The position numbers and the translations under genes are program-made. The notes under the pieces were generated by a model, which saw only the letters and a program-made list of their open reading frames with translations, ran no database searches and was not told the origin of the DNA. From NCBI RefSeq assembly GCF_030209575.1, contig NZ_JARVRS010000001.1, positions 3,038,001 through 3,102,000 of the forward strand: 64,000 bases of DNA. The letters are read 5' to 3'. Positions 27,032-35,739 of this stretch are shown one piece after another. The stretch comes from Leifsonia sp. fls2-241-R2A-40a. Its GTDB lineage: Bacteria; Actinomycetota; Actinomycetes; Actinomycetales; Microbacteriaceae. Positions within the stretch are counted from its first letter, which is position 1. Each line of letters begins with the position of its first letter.

Positions 27032-28903
27032 TCAGCGCACGACGTACTTCTGGAGCTGCGCCGCCACGCTCGAGGTCACGGCCGACGGACCGCCGAGGAT
27101 GACGATCTTCTTCGGCTTCAGCCGCTGCAGCTCCTTGATGGTCGAGGGCTGGAGCCAGGTCGGCCAGGTCAGCAGCACCGGCGCCCGCGCCGCTCCTGCG
27201 ACCGGCGCGCCCGACAGCGAGTCGGGGAACTGGTCGCCCACCGCGACGTAGAGCGTGGCCACGCCCGGCGCGAAGTTCGCGGCCGAGATCGCCGCGCTCG
27301 TCTCCAGACGGTTGCTCCCGGCGATGCGGGACACAGTGCCCGCGGTGAATTCGCGCAGGGAGGCGAGCACCGCATCCGACACCGCCGTCCGGCCGCCGAG
27401 CACCACGATGCGCTGCGGCTTCAGGCGACGCAGTTCGGTCGCCACCGAGGGCGGGATGTGCGCCGGCCTCACCAGCAGCACCGGGCCGGGCTTCGCGCCC
27501 GCCGCGACGGCGGCGCCGGAGAGCGCATCCGGGAAGTCCTGACCGGTCGCGATGTAGCCCACTCCGGGACTCGGAGCGAACGCCTTCGCCGAAACCGCTG
27601 CGCTGGTCTCGAAGCGGTCGGAGCCGGCGACGCGGCTGACGCCGCCCGAGGTGTACGCACCCAAGGAGGAGAAGACGGAGGCGGTGACCGCGTTCGCCCC
27701 GCCGAGCACCACGATCCGCTGCGGCTTCAGCCGCTTCAGTTCGTTCGCCACGACGGCCGGGACCGAGTACGGCTGCACGAGAAGCACCGGACCCTTCCCA
27801 GCGCCCGCCGCCGCTGCACCCGACAGCGCATCCGCGAAGCCGTACCCGGACGCCACGTACGCGACGGGAACGCCCGCCGAGAAGGTCGCCGACAGCGCGG
27901 CGCTCGTCCCGAACCGGTCGGCGCCGGAGACGCGGTTGCCGAGCGCGAACGCCTGGAGGTCGCTCAGGGCGCCGTTGAACACATCCTGATCGCCCGGGAA
28001 GAAGCCCGCCGCGCGGAACTGCCAGAAGGTGAACGAGCCCCATCCCGCCGGCATCGTGCCCGCTCCGGTGGCCGGATCGTTGGGGTAGTTGGCGATGAAG
28101 AGCGGGTGGTTGCCGAAGCCGCCGTTGCCACCCGTGCACCGGTTCCACCAATTCGTGTTGGTGTAGATCGCGGGCGGACGGCCGGTCAGGGCGAGCGTCG
28201 TGTTCACGAAGTCGGAGATCCAGCCCACCATCTGCGCCGGGCTGAGCCCCCAGCACGTGTCGAGCCCGTTGTTGTACGGGTTGAACTCGATGTCGAGCAA
28301 CGGCGGGAGGGTGCGGCCGTCGGCGACCCAGCCGCCGCCGTTCTGAACGAACCAGCGCGCCTGGGCGGCGCCGCTCGAGGTGCTCGGGGTGGCGAAGTGG
28401 TAGGCGCCGCGGATGAGGCCGGCAGCGTACGAGCCGTTGTACTGCTGGCTGAACTGGCTGCTGCGGTAGTCGGTGTCCTCCGTGGCCTTCACATAGGCGA
28501 ACTTGGCGCCGTTGGCAGCCACGGACGCCCAGTTCACGTTCTCCTGCCAGCCGCTGACATCCAGGCCCGGCACGCCGGGCGGGAACCCGGCCACCATCGG
28601 AGCGAGCGACTGCGTCCCGGCCACGGGGGAGTCCTCGCCCGGCTGGACGCTCGGGCCGACGGGCGCGGCGGACTTGGCTGACGCATCCAGGTCGAAGGTG
28701 GAGCCCATCGCGTGGTTACGGGCCGCGTTCTGCTGCTCCAGCGACGGGTCGCCGGCCGCGACCGGACCGCTTGTCGTCGTGGGTGCTGGCGGCGCCGTCG
28801 GCTCCGCTCCCGCGGCGGGTGCGACCAGCCCCGTCAGGATGAGGGCGGAGGCGGCCGCCGTCCCTGCGATGGACGCGGCAGCGCGCCGGAGTCGTGTGTG
28901 CAT
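27032..28903 (-). CDS. Secreted GH25 muramidase with three cell-wall-binding repeats
   Basis: 623 residues. Signal peptide (residues 1-33: basic MHTRLRR, then a hydrophobic stretch ending PAAGA). A low-complexity linker precedes a GH25 lysozyme domain (about 105-315) with GLDVSGWQ, YVKATEDTDY, RGAYHFATP, and the catalytic LLDIEFNP. Then come three ~95-residue cell-wall-binding repeats (PF04122 type) beginning SGADRFGTSAALS, AGSDRFETSAAVS and AGSNRLETSAAIS, each with LKPQRIVVLGG or the like. Probably a peptidoglycan hydrolase held to the wall. Start chosen at the ATG with AGGGGAG; an upstream frame extension is unneeded. Confidence 0.92.
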   Translation of the reverse strand: MHTRLRRAAASIAGTAAASALILTGLVAPAAGAEPTAPPAPTTTSGPVAAGDPSLEQQNAARNHAMGSTFDLDASAKSAAPVGPSVQPGEDSPVAGTQSLAPMVAGFPPGVPGLDVSGWQENVNWASVAANGAKFAYVKATEDTDYRSSQFSQQYNGSYAAGLIRGAYHFATPSTSSGAAQARWFVQNGGGWVADGRTLPPLLDIEFNPYNNGLDTCWGLSPAQMVGWISDFVNTTLALTGRPPAIYTNTNWWNRCTGGNGGFGNHPLFIANYPNDPATGAGTMPAGWGSFTFWQFRAAGFFPGDQDVFNGALSDLQAFALGNRVSGADRFGTSAALSATFSAGVPVAYVASGYGFADALSGAAAAGAGKGPVLLVQPYSVPAVVANELKRLKPQRIVVLGGANAVTASVFSSLGAYTSGGVSRVAGSDRFETSAAVSAKAFAPSPGVGYIATGQDFPDALSGAAVAAGAKPGPVLLVRPAHIPPSVATELRRLKPQRIVVLGGRTAVSDAVLASLREFTAGTVSRIAGSNRLETSAAISAANFAPGVATLYVAVGDQFPDSLSGAPVAGAARAPVLLTWPTWLQPSTIKELQRLKPKKIVILGGPSAVTSSVAAQLQKYVVR

Positions 28904-29010
28904 TGCGATTGCTCCCCTGTGAACGAGCACGGCGGCTCGCTGCCAGGGTAGGCCGGATCGGGGAGGTGTCCAGGATTACGGGCGGGTGTCCGCCGATCCC
29001 GGAGGAGTCG

Positions 29011-29093
29011 TGCCGCTGGTGGGACTCGAACCCACACGCCCTTTCGGACAAAGCATTTTGAGTGCTCCGCGTCTGCCATTCCGCCACAGCGGC
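29011..29093 (-). tRNA. tRNA-Leu (anticodon CAA)
   Basis: Acceptor GCCGCTG pairs with CAGCGGC at the other end; discriminator A; CCA not encoded. The anticodon arm GAGCA-CTCAAAA-TGCTT gives CAA, decoding UUG. A long variable arm GTCCGAAAGGGC, and a T arm with GTTCGAGTCC, show class II tRNA-Leu. About 83 nt. It lies just upstream of the PdtaR-like regulator, on the opposite strand. Confidence 0.95.
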
Positions 29094-29118
29094 GCACAAC
29101 AACCCCTGAAGAATACCG

Positions 29119-29124
29119 TAGGCT
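29119..29124 (+). promoter_or_regulatory. -10 (TAGGCT) for a leaderless regulator mRNA
   Basis: TAGGCT ends seven bases before GTG 29132. This supports GTG rather than the TTG at 29126 as start. Confidence 0.6.
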
Positions 29125-29131
29125 TTTGACC

Positions 29132-29740
29132 GTGACTGACCAGGAGACCTCTTCAACCGCACCCCGCCGCGTCGTCGTGGCGGAGGACGAATCGCTCATC
29201 CGCCTCGACATCGTCGAGATCCTGCGCGACAACGGTTTCGAGGTCGTCGGGGAGGCCGGAGACGGCGAGACGGCGGTCGCCCTCGCGACCGAGCTGCGAC
29301 CGGATCTGGTCATCATGGACGTCAAGATGCCCCAGCTCGACGGCATCTCCGCGGCCGAGCGTCTGTCGAAGGACCACATCGCTCCCGTCGTGCTGCTGAC
29401 GGCCTTCAGCCAGAAGGAGCTCGTCGAGCGCGCCACCGAGGCCGGTGCCTTGGCCTACGTCGTCAAGCCGTTCACGCCGAACGACCTGCTGCCCGCGATC
29501 GAGATCGCTCTCGCGCGGTACCAGCAGATCATCGCGCTGGAGGCCGAGGTCTCCGACATGGTGCAGCGCTTCGAGACGCGCAAGCTCGTCGACCGCGCGA
29601 AGGGCCTCCTCAACGAGAAGATGGGCCTCTCCGAGCCGGAGGCATTCCGCTGGATCCAGAAGGCGTCGATGGACCGCCGCCTCACCATGCACGATGTGGC
29701 CCAGGCGATCATCGACCAGCTCGCGCCGCCCAAGAAGTAG
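29132..29740 (+). CDS. ANTAR-domain response regulator (PdtaR-like)
   Basis: 202 residues. Receiver domain (about 12-130) with the acidic pair in VVVAEDES, phosphoacceptor D63 in DLVIMDVKMP, Thr in LLTAFS and Lys in VVKPF. A coiled coil (EAEVSDMVQRFETRKLVDRAKGLL) leads to a C-terminal ANTAR RNA-binding domain (GLSEPEAFRWIQKASMDRR). Orthologues such as Rv1626 are phosphorylated by PdtaS and act by transcription antitermination; this is family knowledge. No histidine kinase is adjacent, so the partner must be elsewhere. Confidence 0.93.
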   Translation: MTDQETSSTAPRRVVVAEDESLIRLDIVEILRDNGFEVVGEAGDGETAVALATELRPDLVIMDVKMPQLDGISAAERLSKDHIAPVVLLTAFSQKELVERATEAGALAYVVKPFTPNDLLPAIEIALARYQQIIALEAEVSDMVQRFETRKLVDRAKGLLNEKMGLSEPEAFRWIQKASMDRRLTMHDVAQAIIDQLAPPKK

Positions 29741-29752
29741 CCAGCCCCCGGG

Positions 29753-29805
29753 ATTCGTCACGAATGCTCGTCATTCGTCACGAATGCGCACGATTCGTGA
29801 CGAAT
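29753..29805. repeat. Three phased 13-bp palindromes, 20-bp period
   Basis: ATTCGTCACGAAT at 29753-29765 and 29773-29785, and ATTCGTGACGAAT at 29793-29805. Each is a 6-bp inverted repeat round one central C or G; starts are exactly 20 bp apart with unrelated 7-base spacers. The element lies between the 3' ends of two convergent genes. The same arrangement occurs at 57247-57299. Confidence 0.9.
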
Positions 29806-29821
29806 CAGGGCCGCTCTCGCC

Positions 29822-30226
29822 CTAGACCTCTTTGATGAGGTTCGTGATGCGGATGGTGCTGCAGCGGCGACCCTGATCGTCGGTGACCGCGATCTCGTGC
29901 GTCGTCAGCGTGCGGCCGAGGTGGATGGGCGTGCACACGCCGGTCACATAGCCGCTCGTCGCTGCGCGGGTATGGGAGGCGTTGATCTCGATCCCGACGG
30001 CGAGGCGCCCTTCGCCCGCGTACAGGTTCGCCGACATCGAGCCGAGCGACTCGCCCAGCACGACGTACGCGCCCCCGTGCAGGAGGTCGGCGGGCTGCGT
30101 GTTCCCCTCCACCGGCATGCGCGCCACGGCCCGCTCCACGGTGAATTCGAGCATCTCGATGCCCATCTTCTCGGCCAGGCGGCCGAGCCCCCTCTGCTGC
30201 ACGTACGTGAGCGCGTCTTCGGTCAT
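29822..30226 (-). CDS. Hotdog-fold thioesterase (PaaI/MenI type)
   Basis: 134-residue single hotdog domain acyl-CoA thioesterase. Family motif DLLHGGAYVVLGESLGS with the helix Glu that polarises water, and INASHTRAATSGYVTG after it; the C-terminus holds the usual IAVTDDQGRRCSTIRIT strands. Substrate is unknown; related proteins act in phenylacetate or menaquinone routes. GGAG ribosome site before the ATG. Homologues often lie next to polA in actinobacteria. Divergent from polA. Confidence 0.87.
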   Translation of the reverse strand: MTEDALTYVQQRGLGRLAEKMGIEMLEFTVERAVARMPVEGNTQPADLLHGGAYVVLGESLGSMSANLYAGEGRLAVGIEINASHTRAATSGYVTGVCTPIHLGRTLTTHEIAVTDDQGRRCSTIRITNLIKEV

Positions 30227-30271
30227 CCTCGGCCTCTCCTGACGGTCGTCTGCGGTGTCACCGGCCCCTTG

Positions 30272-30277
30272 TAGGCT
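30272..30277 (+). promoter_or_regulatory. -10 (TAGGCT) for leaderless polA
   Basis: TAGGCT is followed by six bases and then the polA GTG; no ribosome binding site. Same hexamer and spacing as at coaE. Confidence 0.6.
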
Positions 30278-30283
30278 TGCCTG

Positions 30284-32956
30284 GTGTCAGACTCCGAAAA
30301 GCCTACCCTCCTCGTGATCGACGGTCATTCGCTCGCTTTCCGGGCCTTCTACGCTCTTCCGGTCGACAGTTTCGTCAACCGCGAGGGCCAGCACACCAAC
30401 GCGATCCACGGCTTCATCGCGATGTTCATCAACCTGCTCCAGCAGCAGAAGCCGACCCACATCGCGGTCGCGTTCGACATCTCCCGCTACTCCTTCCGCA
30501 CGCGCGAGTACCCGGAGTACAAGGGCACGCGCGGCGAGACGCCGTCCGAGTTCGCCGGCCAGGTCCCGCTGCTCGAAGAGGCGCTGCACGCCATGAACGT
30601 TACGACCATCGCGAAGGAGGACTACGAGGCCGACGACATCCTCGCCACCCTCGCCCGCCGCGGGGTGGAGGAGGGTTACAAGGTCCTCCTGGTCTCCGGC
30701 GACCGTGACACCATCCAGCTGGTCAACGACGACGTCACCCTGCTCTACCCGAACGTCCGCGGCGTCTCCGAGCTGAAGATCTACGACCCGGCGGCGGTCC
30801 GCGAGAAGTACGGGATCGACCCGCACCAGTATCCCGAGATCGCCGCACTCGTCGGCGAGACGAGCGACAACCTCATCGGCATCGACAAGGTCGGCGAGAA
30901 GACGGCCGTCAAGTGGGTGCAGCAGTACGGCACGGTCGAGAACATCGTCGCCCACGCCGACGAGATCAAGGGCGTCGTCGGTCAGAACCTGCGCGACCAG
31001 AAGGAGAACGCCCTCCGCAACCGCCGGCTCAACCAGCTGCTCGACGACGTCGAACTGCCCATCGCGCTCGACGACCTCGAGCGCAAGCCGCTCAACGAGA
31101 ACGCCGTGCGCGACATCTTCGCGCGCCTGCAGTTCAAGACCCTGCTCGATCGCCTGATGAAGACGGCCGCCGAAGAGGGGATGCTCGACGGCGTCGTCAG
31201 CGTCACCGAGGTGGGCGATGCGGGTGCGGTGAGCGCTCCGGCCGTCCGCACGATGGTCGACGAGGAGCTCGCGAACTGGCTGTCGAAGGCCTCCGCCGAT
31301 GGCGCCGCCGTTGCCGTGCAGCTGGAGGTCGGGCCGGCGGGGATCACCGGGTTCGGGCTCGCCGCCGCCGACGACACCGTTTATGTGCCGTGGGTCCCCG
31401 GCCGCAAAGACTATGCAGCGCTGGAGGAGTGGCTCGCCAGCAGCGCGCCGAAGTACTTCTTCCACGCCAAGCCTCAGTTCAAGTCGATGAGCCGGGCGGG
31501 ATTCGTGGTCGACGGGCTCGCCTTCGACACCCGGATCGCGTCGTGGCTGGTGAAGCCCGGCGCCGCTCCGCAGTCGCTGGCGGAGCAGGTCTACGAGGTG
31601 CTCGGAGAGACGCTTCCCGTGTCCGACCCGAACCAGCTGGTCCCGATCAACGACGCGGTCAGCCCCGCGACCGAGGCCTGGTACATCCGACGCGTCGCCG
31701 AGGGGCAGATGATCGCCCTCGACGAGGGCACCCGCGCCGTGCTCGACGACATCGAACTGCCGCTCGTCGCGGTGCTCGCCGAGATGGAACTGAGCGGCGT
31801 CTCGATGGACTCCGAGGTTCTCGCGCGGCTGCGGGGGCAACTCACCGACAAGGCCAACGACTACGCGGCGCAGGCGTACGCCCAGGTCGGGCACGAGCTC
31901 AACCTCGGCTCGCCCAAGCAGCTGCAGCAGGTGCTCTTCGAAGAGCTCGGCATGCCGAAGACCCGCGCGACCAAGACCGGCTACTCGACCGACGCCGGTT
32001 CGCTCGCCGACCTGCAAGAGAAGAACCCGCACCCCTTCCTCGGGCTGCTGCTCCAGCATCGGGATGCCACCAAGCTCAAGCAGATCATCGAGACACTGGA
32101 GCGTTCGGTCGAGTCGGATGGGCGCATCCACACCACCTACGACCAGACCGGCACCAGCACGGGCCGCATCTCCTCGAACGACCCGAACCTGCAGAACATC
32201 CCGATCCGCACGGAGGAGGGGCGCGAGATCCGTTCGGCGTTCCGCCACGGCGAGGGCTTCGAGACGCTGCTCACGGCCGACTACTCGCAGATCGAGATGC
32301 GCATCATGGCGCACCTGTCGGAGGACCCGGGGCTGATCGAAGCGTTCAACGCGGGGGAGGACCTCCACCGGTTCGTCGGCTCCCGCGTCTTCGGTGTCGA
32401 GCCCGCCGAGGTGTCGTCCGCGATGCGCACCAAGGTGAAGGCGATGTCCTACGGGCTGGCCTATGGCCTGAGCGCGTTCGGGCTCTCGAAGCAGCTGCGC
32501 ATCGAGACGTCGGAGGCGCGTCAGCTGATGACGGACTACTTCGAGCGCTTCGGCGCGGTGCGCGACTACCTGCGCAACGTGGTGGAGCAGGCACGCGTCG
32601 ACGGGTTCACCGAGACGATCTTCGGGCGGCGGCGCCCGTTCGCCGACCTCACGTCGACCAACCGCGTGCTGCGGGAGAACGCCGAGCGCCAGGCGCTCAA
32701 TGCGCCGATCCAGGGCTCGGCGGCCGACATCATGAAGGTGGCCATGCTCGGGATCGCCGGTGACATCATCGACCAGCGGCTCGAGTCGCGCATGCTGCTG
32801 CAGGTGCACGACGAGCTCATCTTCGAGGTCGCCACGGGAGAGTGGGATGCGCTGGAGTCGATCGTGCGCGCCCGCATGGCCGGCGCGGCCGATCTCCGCG
32901 TGCCCCTCGACGTCCAGGTGGGTCGCGGCTCCAACTGGGACGCCGCCGCGCACTGA
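30284..32956 (+). CDS. polA: DNA polymerase I
   Basis: 890 residues, repair and Okazaki-processing polymerase. N-terminal 5'-3' exonuclease domain (1 to ~300) with LLVIDGHSLAFRAFYALP, VAFDISRYSFR and EADDILATLA. The middle 3'-5' exonuclease-like domain lacks the catalytic DxE pair (the strand reads AVAVQLEVGPAG), so proofreading is probably absent, as in other actinobacteria. The polymerase domain has motif A LLTADYSQIEMR (about 664), motif B KVKAMSYGLAYG and motif C LQVHDELIFEV (about 840). GTG start. Confidence 0.98.
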   Translation: MSDSEKPTLLVIDGHSLAFRAFYALPVDSFVNREGQHTNAIHGFIAMFINLLQQQKPTHIAVAFDISRYSFRTREYPEYKGTRGETPSEFAGQVPLLEEALHAMNVTTIAKEDYEADDILATLARRGVEEGYKVLLVSGDRDTIQLVNDDVTLLYPNVRGVSELKIYDPAAVREKYGIDPHQYPEIAALVGETSDNLIGIDKVGEKTAVKWVQQYGTVENIVAHADEIKGVVGQNLRDQKENALRNRRLNQLLDDVELPIALDDLERKPLNENAVRDIFARLQFKTLLDRLMKTAAEEGMLDGVVSVTEVGDAGAVSAPAVRTMVDEELANWLSKASADGAAVAVQLEVGPAGITGFGLAAADDTVYVPWVPGRKDYAALEEWLASSAPKYFFHAKPQFKSMSRAGFVVDGLAFDTRIASWLVKPGAAPQSLAEQVYEVLGETLPVSDPNQLVPINDAVSPATEAWYIRRVAEGQMIALDEGTRAVLDDIELPLVAVLAEMELSGVSMDSEVLARLRGQLTDKANDYAAQAYAQVGHELNLGSPKQLQQVLFEELGMPKTRATKTGYSTDAGSLADLQEKNPHPFLGLLLQHRDATKLKQIIETLERSVESDGRIHTTYDQTGTSTGRISSNDPNLQNIPIRTEEGREIRSAFRHGEGFETLLTADYSQIEMRIMAHLSEDPGLIEAFNAGEDLHRFVGSRVFGVEPAEVSSAMRTKVKAMSYGLAYGLSAFGLSKQLRIETSEARQLMTDYFERFGAVRDYLRNVVEQARVDGFTETIFGRRRPFADLTSTNRVLRENAERQALNAPIQGSAADIMKVAMLGIAGDIIDQRLESRMLLQVHDELIFEVATGEWDALESIVRARMAGAADLRVPLDVQVGRGSNWDAAAH

Positions 32957-32969
32957 TCCTCCCGACGGT

Positions 32970-32975
32970 TACGCT
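32970..32975 (+). promoter_or_regulatory. -10 (TACGCT) before the 114-aa gene
   Basis: TACGCT lies six bases before GTG 32982, in the short gap after polA, as for a leaderless start. Confidence 0.45.
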
Positions 32976-32981
32976 GCGATT

Positions 32982-33326
32982 GTGAGCGAGCTCGAGCCGC
33001 GCAAGCGCCGGAAGAAGGCGGTCGTTCCGCGACGCATCCCGAGCGAGATCGTGCCGGTCGCCCCGGAGGAGGCGCGCGACTTCGTGCGCGACGCGCTGAA
33101 GGGGACCAGCCTGCGAGATCCGTTCGCGCAGCTCCTCTCGGCTCAGTTCGTCTTCGAGCAGCGGGTGCGGTGCATCCCCGTGGATGCGACGCACACGCGG
33201 ATCGAGTTCGACGCGGTCGAGACGGTGCCCGGCGCCAACGTGCTGCTGTACACGCGGCGTCTCGGCGAAATCGACCGATTCTTCGTCGCACTGCATGACG
33301 AACTGGATCGCCGCGGACTCGCGTGA
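32982..33326 (+). CDS. Conserved hypothetical protein downstream of polA
   Basis: 114 residues, no signal or membrane helix. Basic N-terminus (ELEPRKRRKKAVVPRR), then RDFVRDALKGTSLRDPFAQLLSAQFVFEQRVRCIP and a strand-rich end with NVLLYTRRLGEIDRFF. I do not recognise a domain. Start taken at GTG 25 bases after the polA stop, six bases after TACGCT. Coding is supported by GC-rich third positions and a fitting gap to the next gene. Confidence 0.7.
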   Translation: MSELEPRKRRKKAVVPRRIPSEIVPVAPEEARDFVRDALKGTSLRDPFAQLLSAQFVFEQRVRCIPVDATHTRIEFDAVETVPGANVLLYTRRLGEIDRFFVALHDELDRRGLA

Positions 33327-33401
33327 CCTGTGCACGCACGGTCGTCCAGTCGACTTCTCCACAGGCAGAGGTTCCCCGTGCCTTCCGCCGGGTGTGATCG
33401 A

Positions 33402-33407
33402 TAGGGT
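33402..33407 (+). promoter_or_regulatory. -10 (TAGGGT) for a leaderless DUF885 mRNA
   Basis: TAGGGT with a six-base gap to ATG 33414; no ribosome site between. Confidence 0.6.
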
Positions 33408-33413
33408 CGACGC

Positions 33414-35087
33414 ATGACCAACGATCAGAAGCGCGAACCCACCCCGGTCGACACGATCGCCGAGGAGTGGGTGGACACCCAGCTCGAGCTCTTCCCCGAG
33501 TACCACGTGTGGCTCGGCCGACCCGGTCGCGAAGGCGAGTACGCCGACTACTCGCCGGCCGGCGCAGAGACCGCCATCGCGAAGGTGAAGGAGGCGCTCG
33601 CCCGCATCGAAGCAGCCGAGCCGGTCGACGACATCGACCGCATCACCAAGATGGACCTCGCCCGCGAGCTCCAGCTCGACGTCGAGAAGCACGAGGCCGG
33701 CTTCGCCCAGCGCGACCTCAACGTCATCGCCTCGCCGGCACAGGGGCTGCGCGAGATCTTCGACCTGGTCCCGACCGACACCGAAGACGACTGGTCCAAC
33801 GTCGCCAAGCGCCTCCACAACCTGCCGGCGGCGATGGACGGCTACATCGAGACGCTGCGGAGCGGCATCGCGGCGGGCAACGTCCCGGCCGTCCGCCAGG
33901 TGCGCGAGGTGCTGGCGCAGGCGCGCAAGCAGGTCGCCGACACCGGCTTCTTCTTCGACTTCACCGGCGACGCCCGGCCGCTCAACGGAGTGCTGCCGGA
34001 GTCGCTCAAGAACGACCTCACCGCCGGCGCGCAGGAGTCCGCCCAGGCGTACGCGGCGCTGGCCGACTTCCTCGAGAACGAGCTGGCGCCGCACGCACCC
34101 GAGAAGGATGCGGTCGGCCGCGAGCTGTACGCTCTGGCGTCCCGCAGTTTCGTCGGCGCCACGGTCGACCTCGACGAGACGTACGAATGGGGCATCGAGG
34201 AGCTCGCACGCATGCGCGCCGAGCAGGAGTCGATCGCCCGCGAGATCAAGCCGGGCGCAAGCGTCCGTGAGGCCATCGAGTTCCTCGACGGCGACCCCAG
34301 CCGCAAGCTGCACGGCACCGACGCGCTGCAGCGCTGGATGCAGGAGACCAGTGACCGGGCGATCGAAGAGCTGGGCAAGTCGCATTTCGACATCCCGGCC
34401 GAGATCCGACGGCTCGAGTGCATGATCGCCCCCACGCAGGAGGGCGGCATCTACTACACGGGCCCGAGCGACGACTTCGCGCGTGCCGGCCGCATGTGGT
34501 GGAGCGTTCCCGTGGGTGTCACCGAGTTCGACACCTGGCGAGAGCTGACGACCGTCTACCACGAGGGCGTCCCGGGCCACCACCTGCAGATCGCGCAGGC
34601 GACCTACAACAAGGCGCAACTCAACTCGTGGCGGCGCATCGCCGGCACCTCCGGGCACGCCGAGGGCTGGGCCCTGTACGCCGAGCGTCTGATGGAGCAG
34701 CTGGGATACCTCGACGACCCGGCCGACCGGCTGGGCATGCTCGACGGCCAGCGCATGCGCGCCGCGCGCGTCGTGCTCGACATCGGCGTGCACCTCGAGA
34801 AGCCGCTGCCGGACGGATCGCGTGCGTGGACGGGCGAGGACGCCTTCCCGTTCCTGCGCGAGAACGTCAACATGAACGACGGCTTCGTCCGCTTCGAGGT
34901 GAACCGTTACCTCGGCTGGCCGGGGCAGGCGCCGTCGTACAAGATCGGTCAGCGCATCTGGGAGCAGCTCCGCGACGAGTACGCCCGCCGGGAGGGCGCA
35001 TCCTTCGACATCAAGGCCTTCCACAAGAAGGCGCTCGACATCGGCGGCGTGGGCCTCGACACCCTGAAGTCGGCGCTGCTCGACTGA
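33414..35087 (+). CDS. DUF885-family metallopeptidase-like protein
   Basis: 557 residues, cytoplasmic (no signal). The C-terminal half has the family's zinc-type motif HEGVPGHHLQIAQA (His at about residue 383), followed by GHAEGWALYAERLMEQLGY, where HxxGWxxYxE supplies the third ligand. These resemble gluzincin carboxypeptidases; the true substrate of the family is mostly unknown. The N-terminal half is helical and acidic. Followed by a DUF4166 gene after 22 bases. Confidence 0.85.
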   Translation: MTNDQKREPTPVDTIAEEWVDTQLELFPEYHVWLGRPGREGEYADYSPAGAETAIAKVKEALARIEAAEPVDDIDRITKMDLARELQLDVEKHEAGFAQRDLNVIASPAQGLREIFDLVPTDTEDDWSNVAKRLHNLPAAMDGYIETLRSGIAAGNVPAVRQVREVLAQARKQVADTGFFFDFTGDARPLNGVLPESLKNDLTAGAQESAQAYAALADFLENELAPHAPEKDAVGRELYALASRSFVGATVDLDETYEWGIEELARMRAEQESIAREIKPGASVREAIEFLDGDPSRKLHGTDALQRWMQETSDRAIEELGKSHFDIPAEIRRLECMIAPTQEGGIYYTGPSDDFARAGRMWWSVPVGVTEFDTWRELTTVYHEGVPGHHLQIAQATYNKAQLNSWRRIAGTSGHAEGWALYAERLMEQLGYLDDPADRLGMLDGQRMRAARVVLDIGVHLEKPLPDGSRAWTGEDAFPFLRENVNMNDGFVRFEVNRYLGWPGQAPSYKIGQRIWEQLRDEYARREGASFDIKAFHKKALDIGGVGLDTLKSALLD

Positions 35088-35109
35088 CGCAGCGCATCCT
35101 CCGCAACCG

Positions 35110-35739
35110 GTGACCTCTCCGTACCGCGCCGTGCTGGGCGCGGCGTTCGACGACCTGCATCCGCGGCTGCGGGTGTACTTCGACGCTCTTCCGGACGGCG
35201 CGGTGGGGCAGGGGAGCGGCGTGTTCGAGACCGTGGGCACCCCGCGGCGGTGGATGTGGCCGGTGCTTGCGCTGTTCGCCCGGGCGCATGTCATGTTCCC
35301 CGTCTGGCAGCGCGACGTCCCGTTCACCGTCGTGAACCGGGCGGTGGCGGCGGCGGACGGATCGCCCGCCGTCGCCGCTGTCCGGCGCTTCGAGCTTCAC
35401 GGGCGGCCGGCCATCATGGTCGATGAGATCGGCGTGGGGGGCGGGGCGCTGACCGACCGGCTGGGCGACCCCGTCCGCACCGAGGCACGGTTTGCGGCGA
35501 CCGTGCGAGACGGCGGTCTGCGCCTGCGGTCGACCGCCGTGTGGCTGGTCGTCGGCGGCCGCCGGGTGCGCATCCCGAACCTCCTCGCCCCGGTGGTCGT
35601 GCTCACGGAGCGCTGGGACGACGCCACCGAGCGACAGCTGGTGTCGATCACCGTGGCACTGCCGGTCGTCGGCAGGATCTATCAGTATCGAGGGCGGTTC
35701 CAGTACGGGATCGCAGAACAGGAGCAGCGGTCGGAGTGA
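35110..35739 (+). CDS. DUF4166-domain protein
   Basis: 209 residues. Recognised from the arrangement SPYRAVLGAAFDDLHPRLRVYF, GVFETVGTPRRWMWPVLAL, FPVWQRDVPFTVVNR and the C-terminal RIYQYRGRFQYGIAEQ, which match DUF4166 proteins. No membrane helix is certain. The stop overlaps the GTG of the TIGR01777 epimerase gene; in other bacteria DUF4166 is also found next to or fused with such an epimerase, so a joint role is likely but undefined. Confidence 0.78.
   Translation: MTSPYRAVLGAAFDDLHPRLRVYFDALPDGAVGQGSGVFETVGTPRRWMWPVLALFARAHVMFPVWQRDVPFTVVNRAVAAADGSPAVAAVRRFELHGRPAIMVDEIGVGGGALTDRLGDPVRTEARFAATVRDGGLRLRSTAVWLVVGGRRVRIPNLLAPVVVLTERWDDATERQLVSITVALPVVGRIYQYRGRFQYGIAEQEQRSE

Noticed and set aside
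29126-29131. TTG as start of the ANTAR regulator
   Set aside because: It lies only two bases after the TAGGCT hexamer, before the expected transcription start; GTG 29132 fits better.
29753-29805. CRISPR-like array
   Set aside because: Repeats are 13 bp palindromes with only 7-base spacers and three copies; no cas gene is near. Spacer and repeat lengths do not fit CRISPR.
30287-32953. An 888-codon open frame antisense to polA
   Set aside because: Covers polA exactly and is low in complexity; no ribosome site or family similarity.
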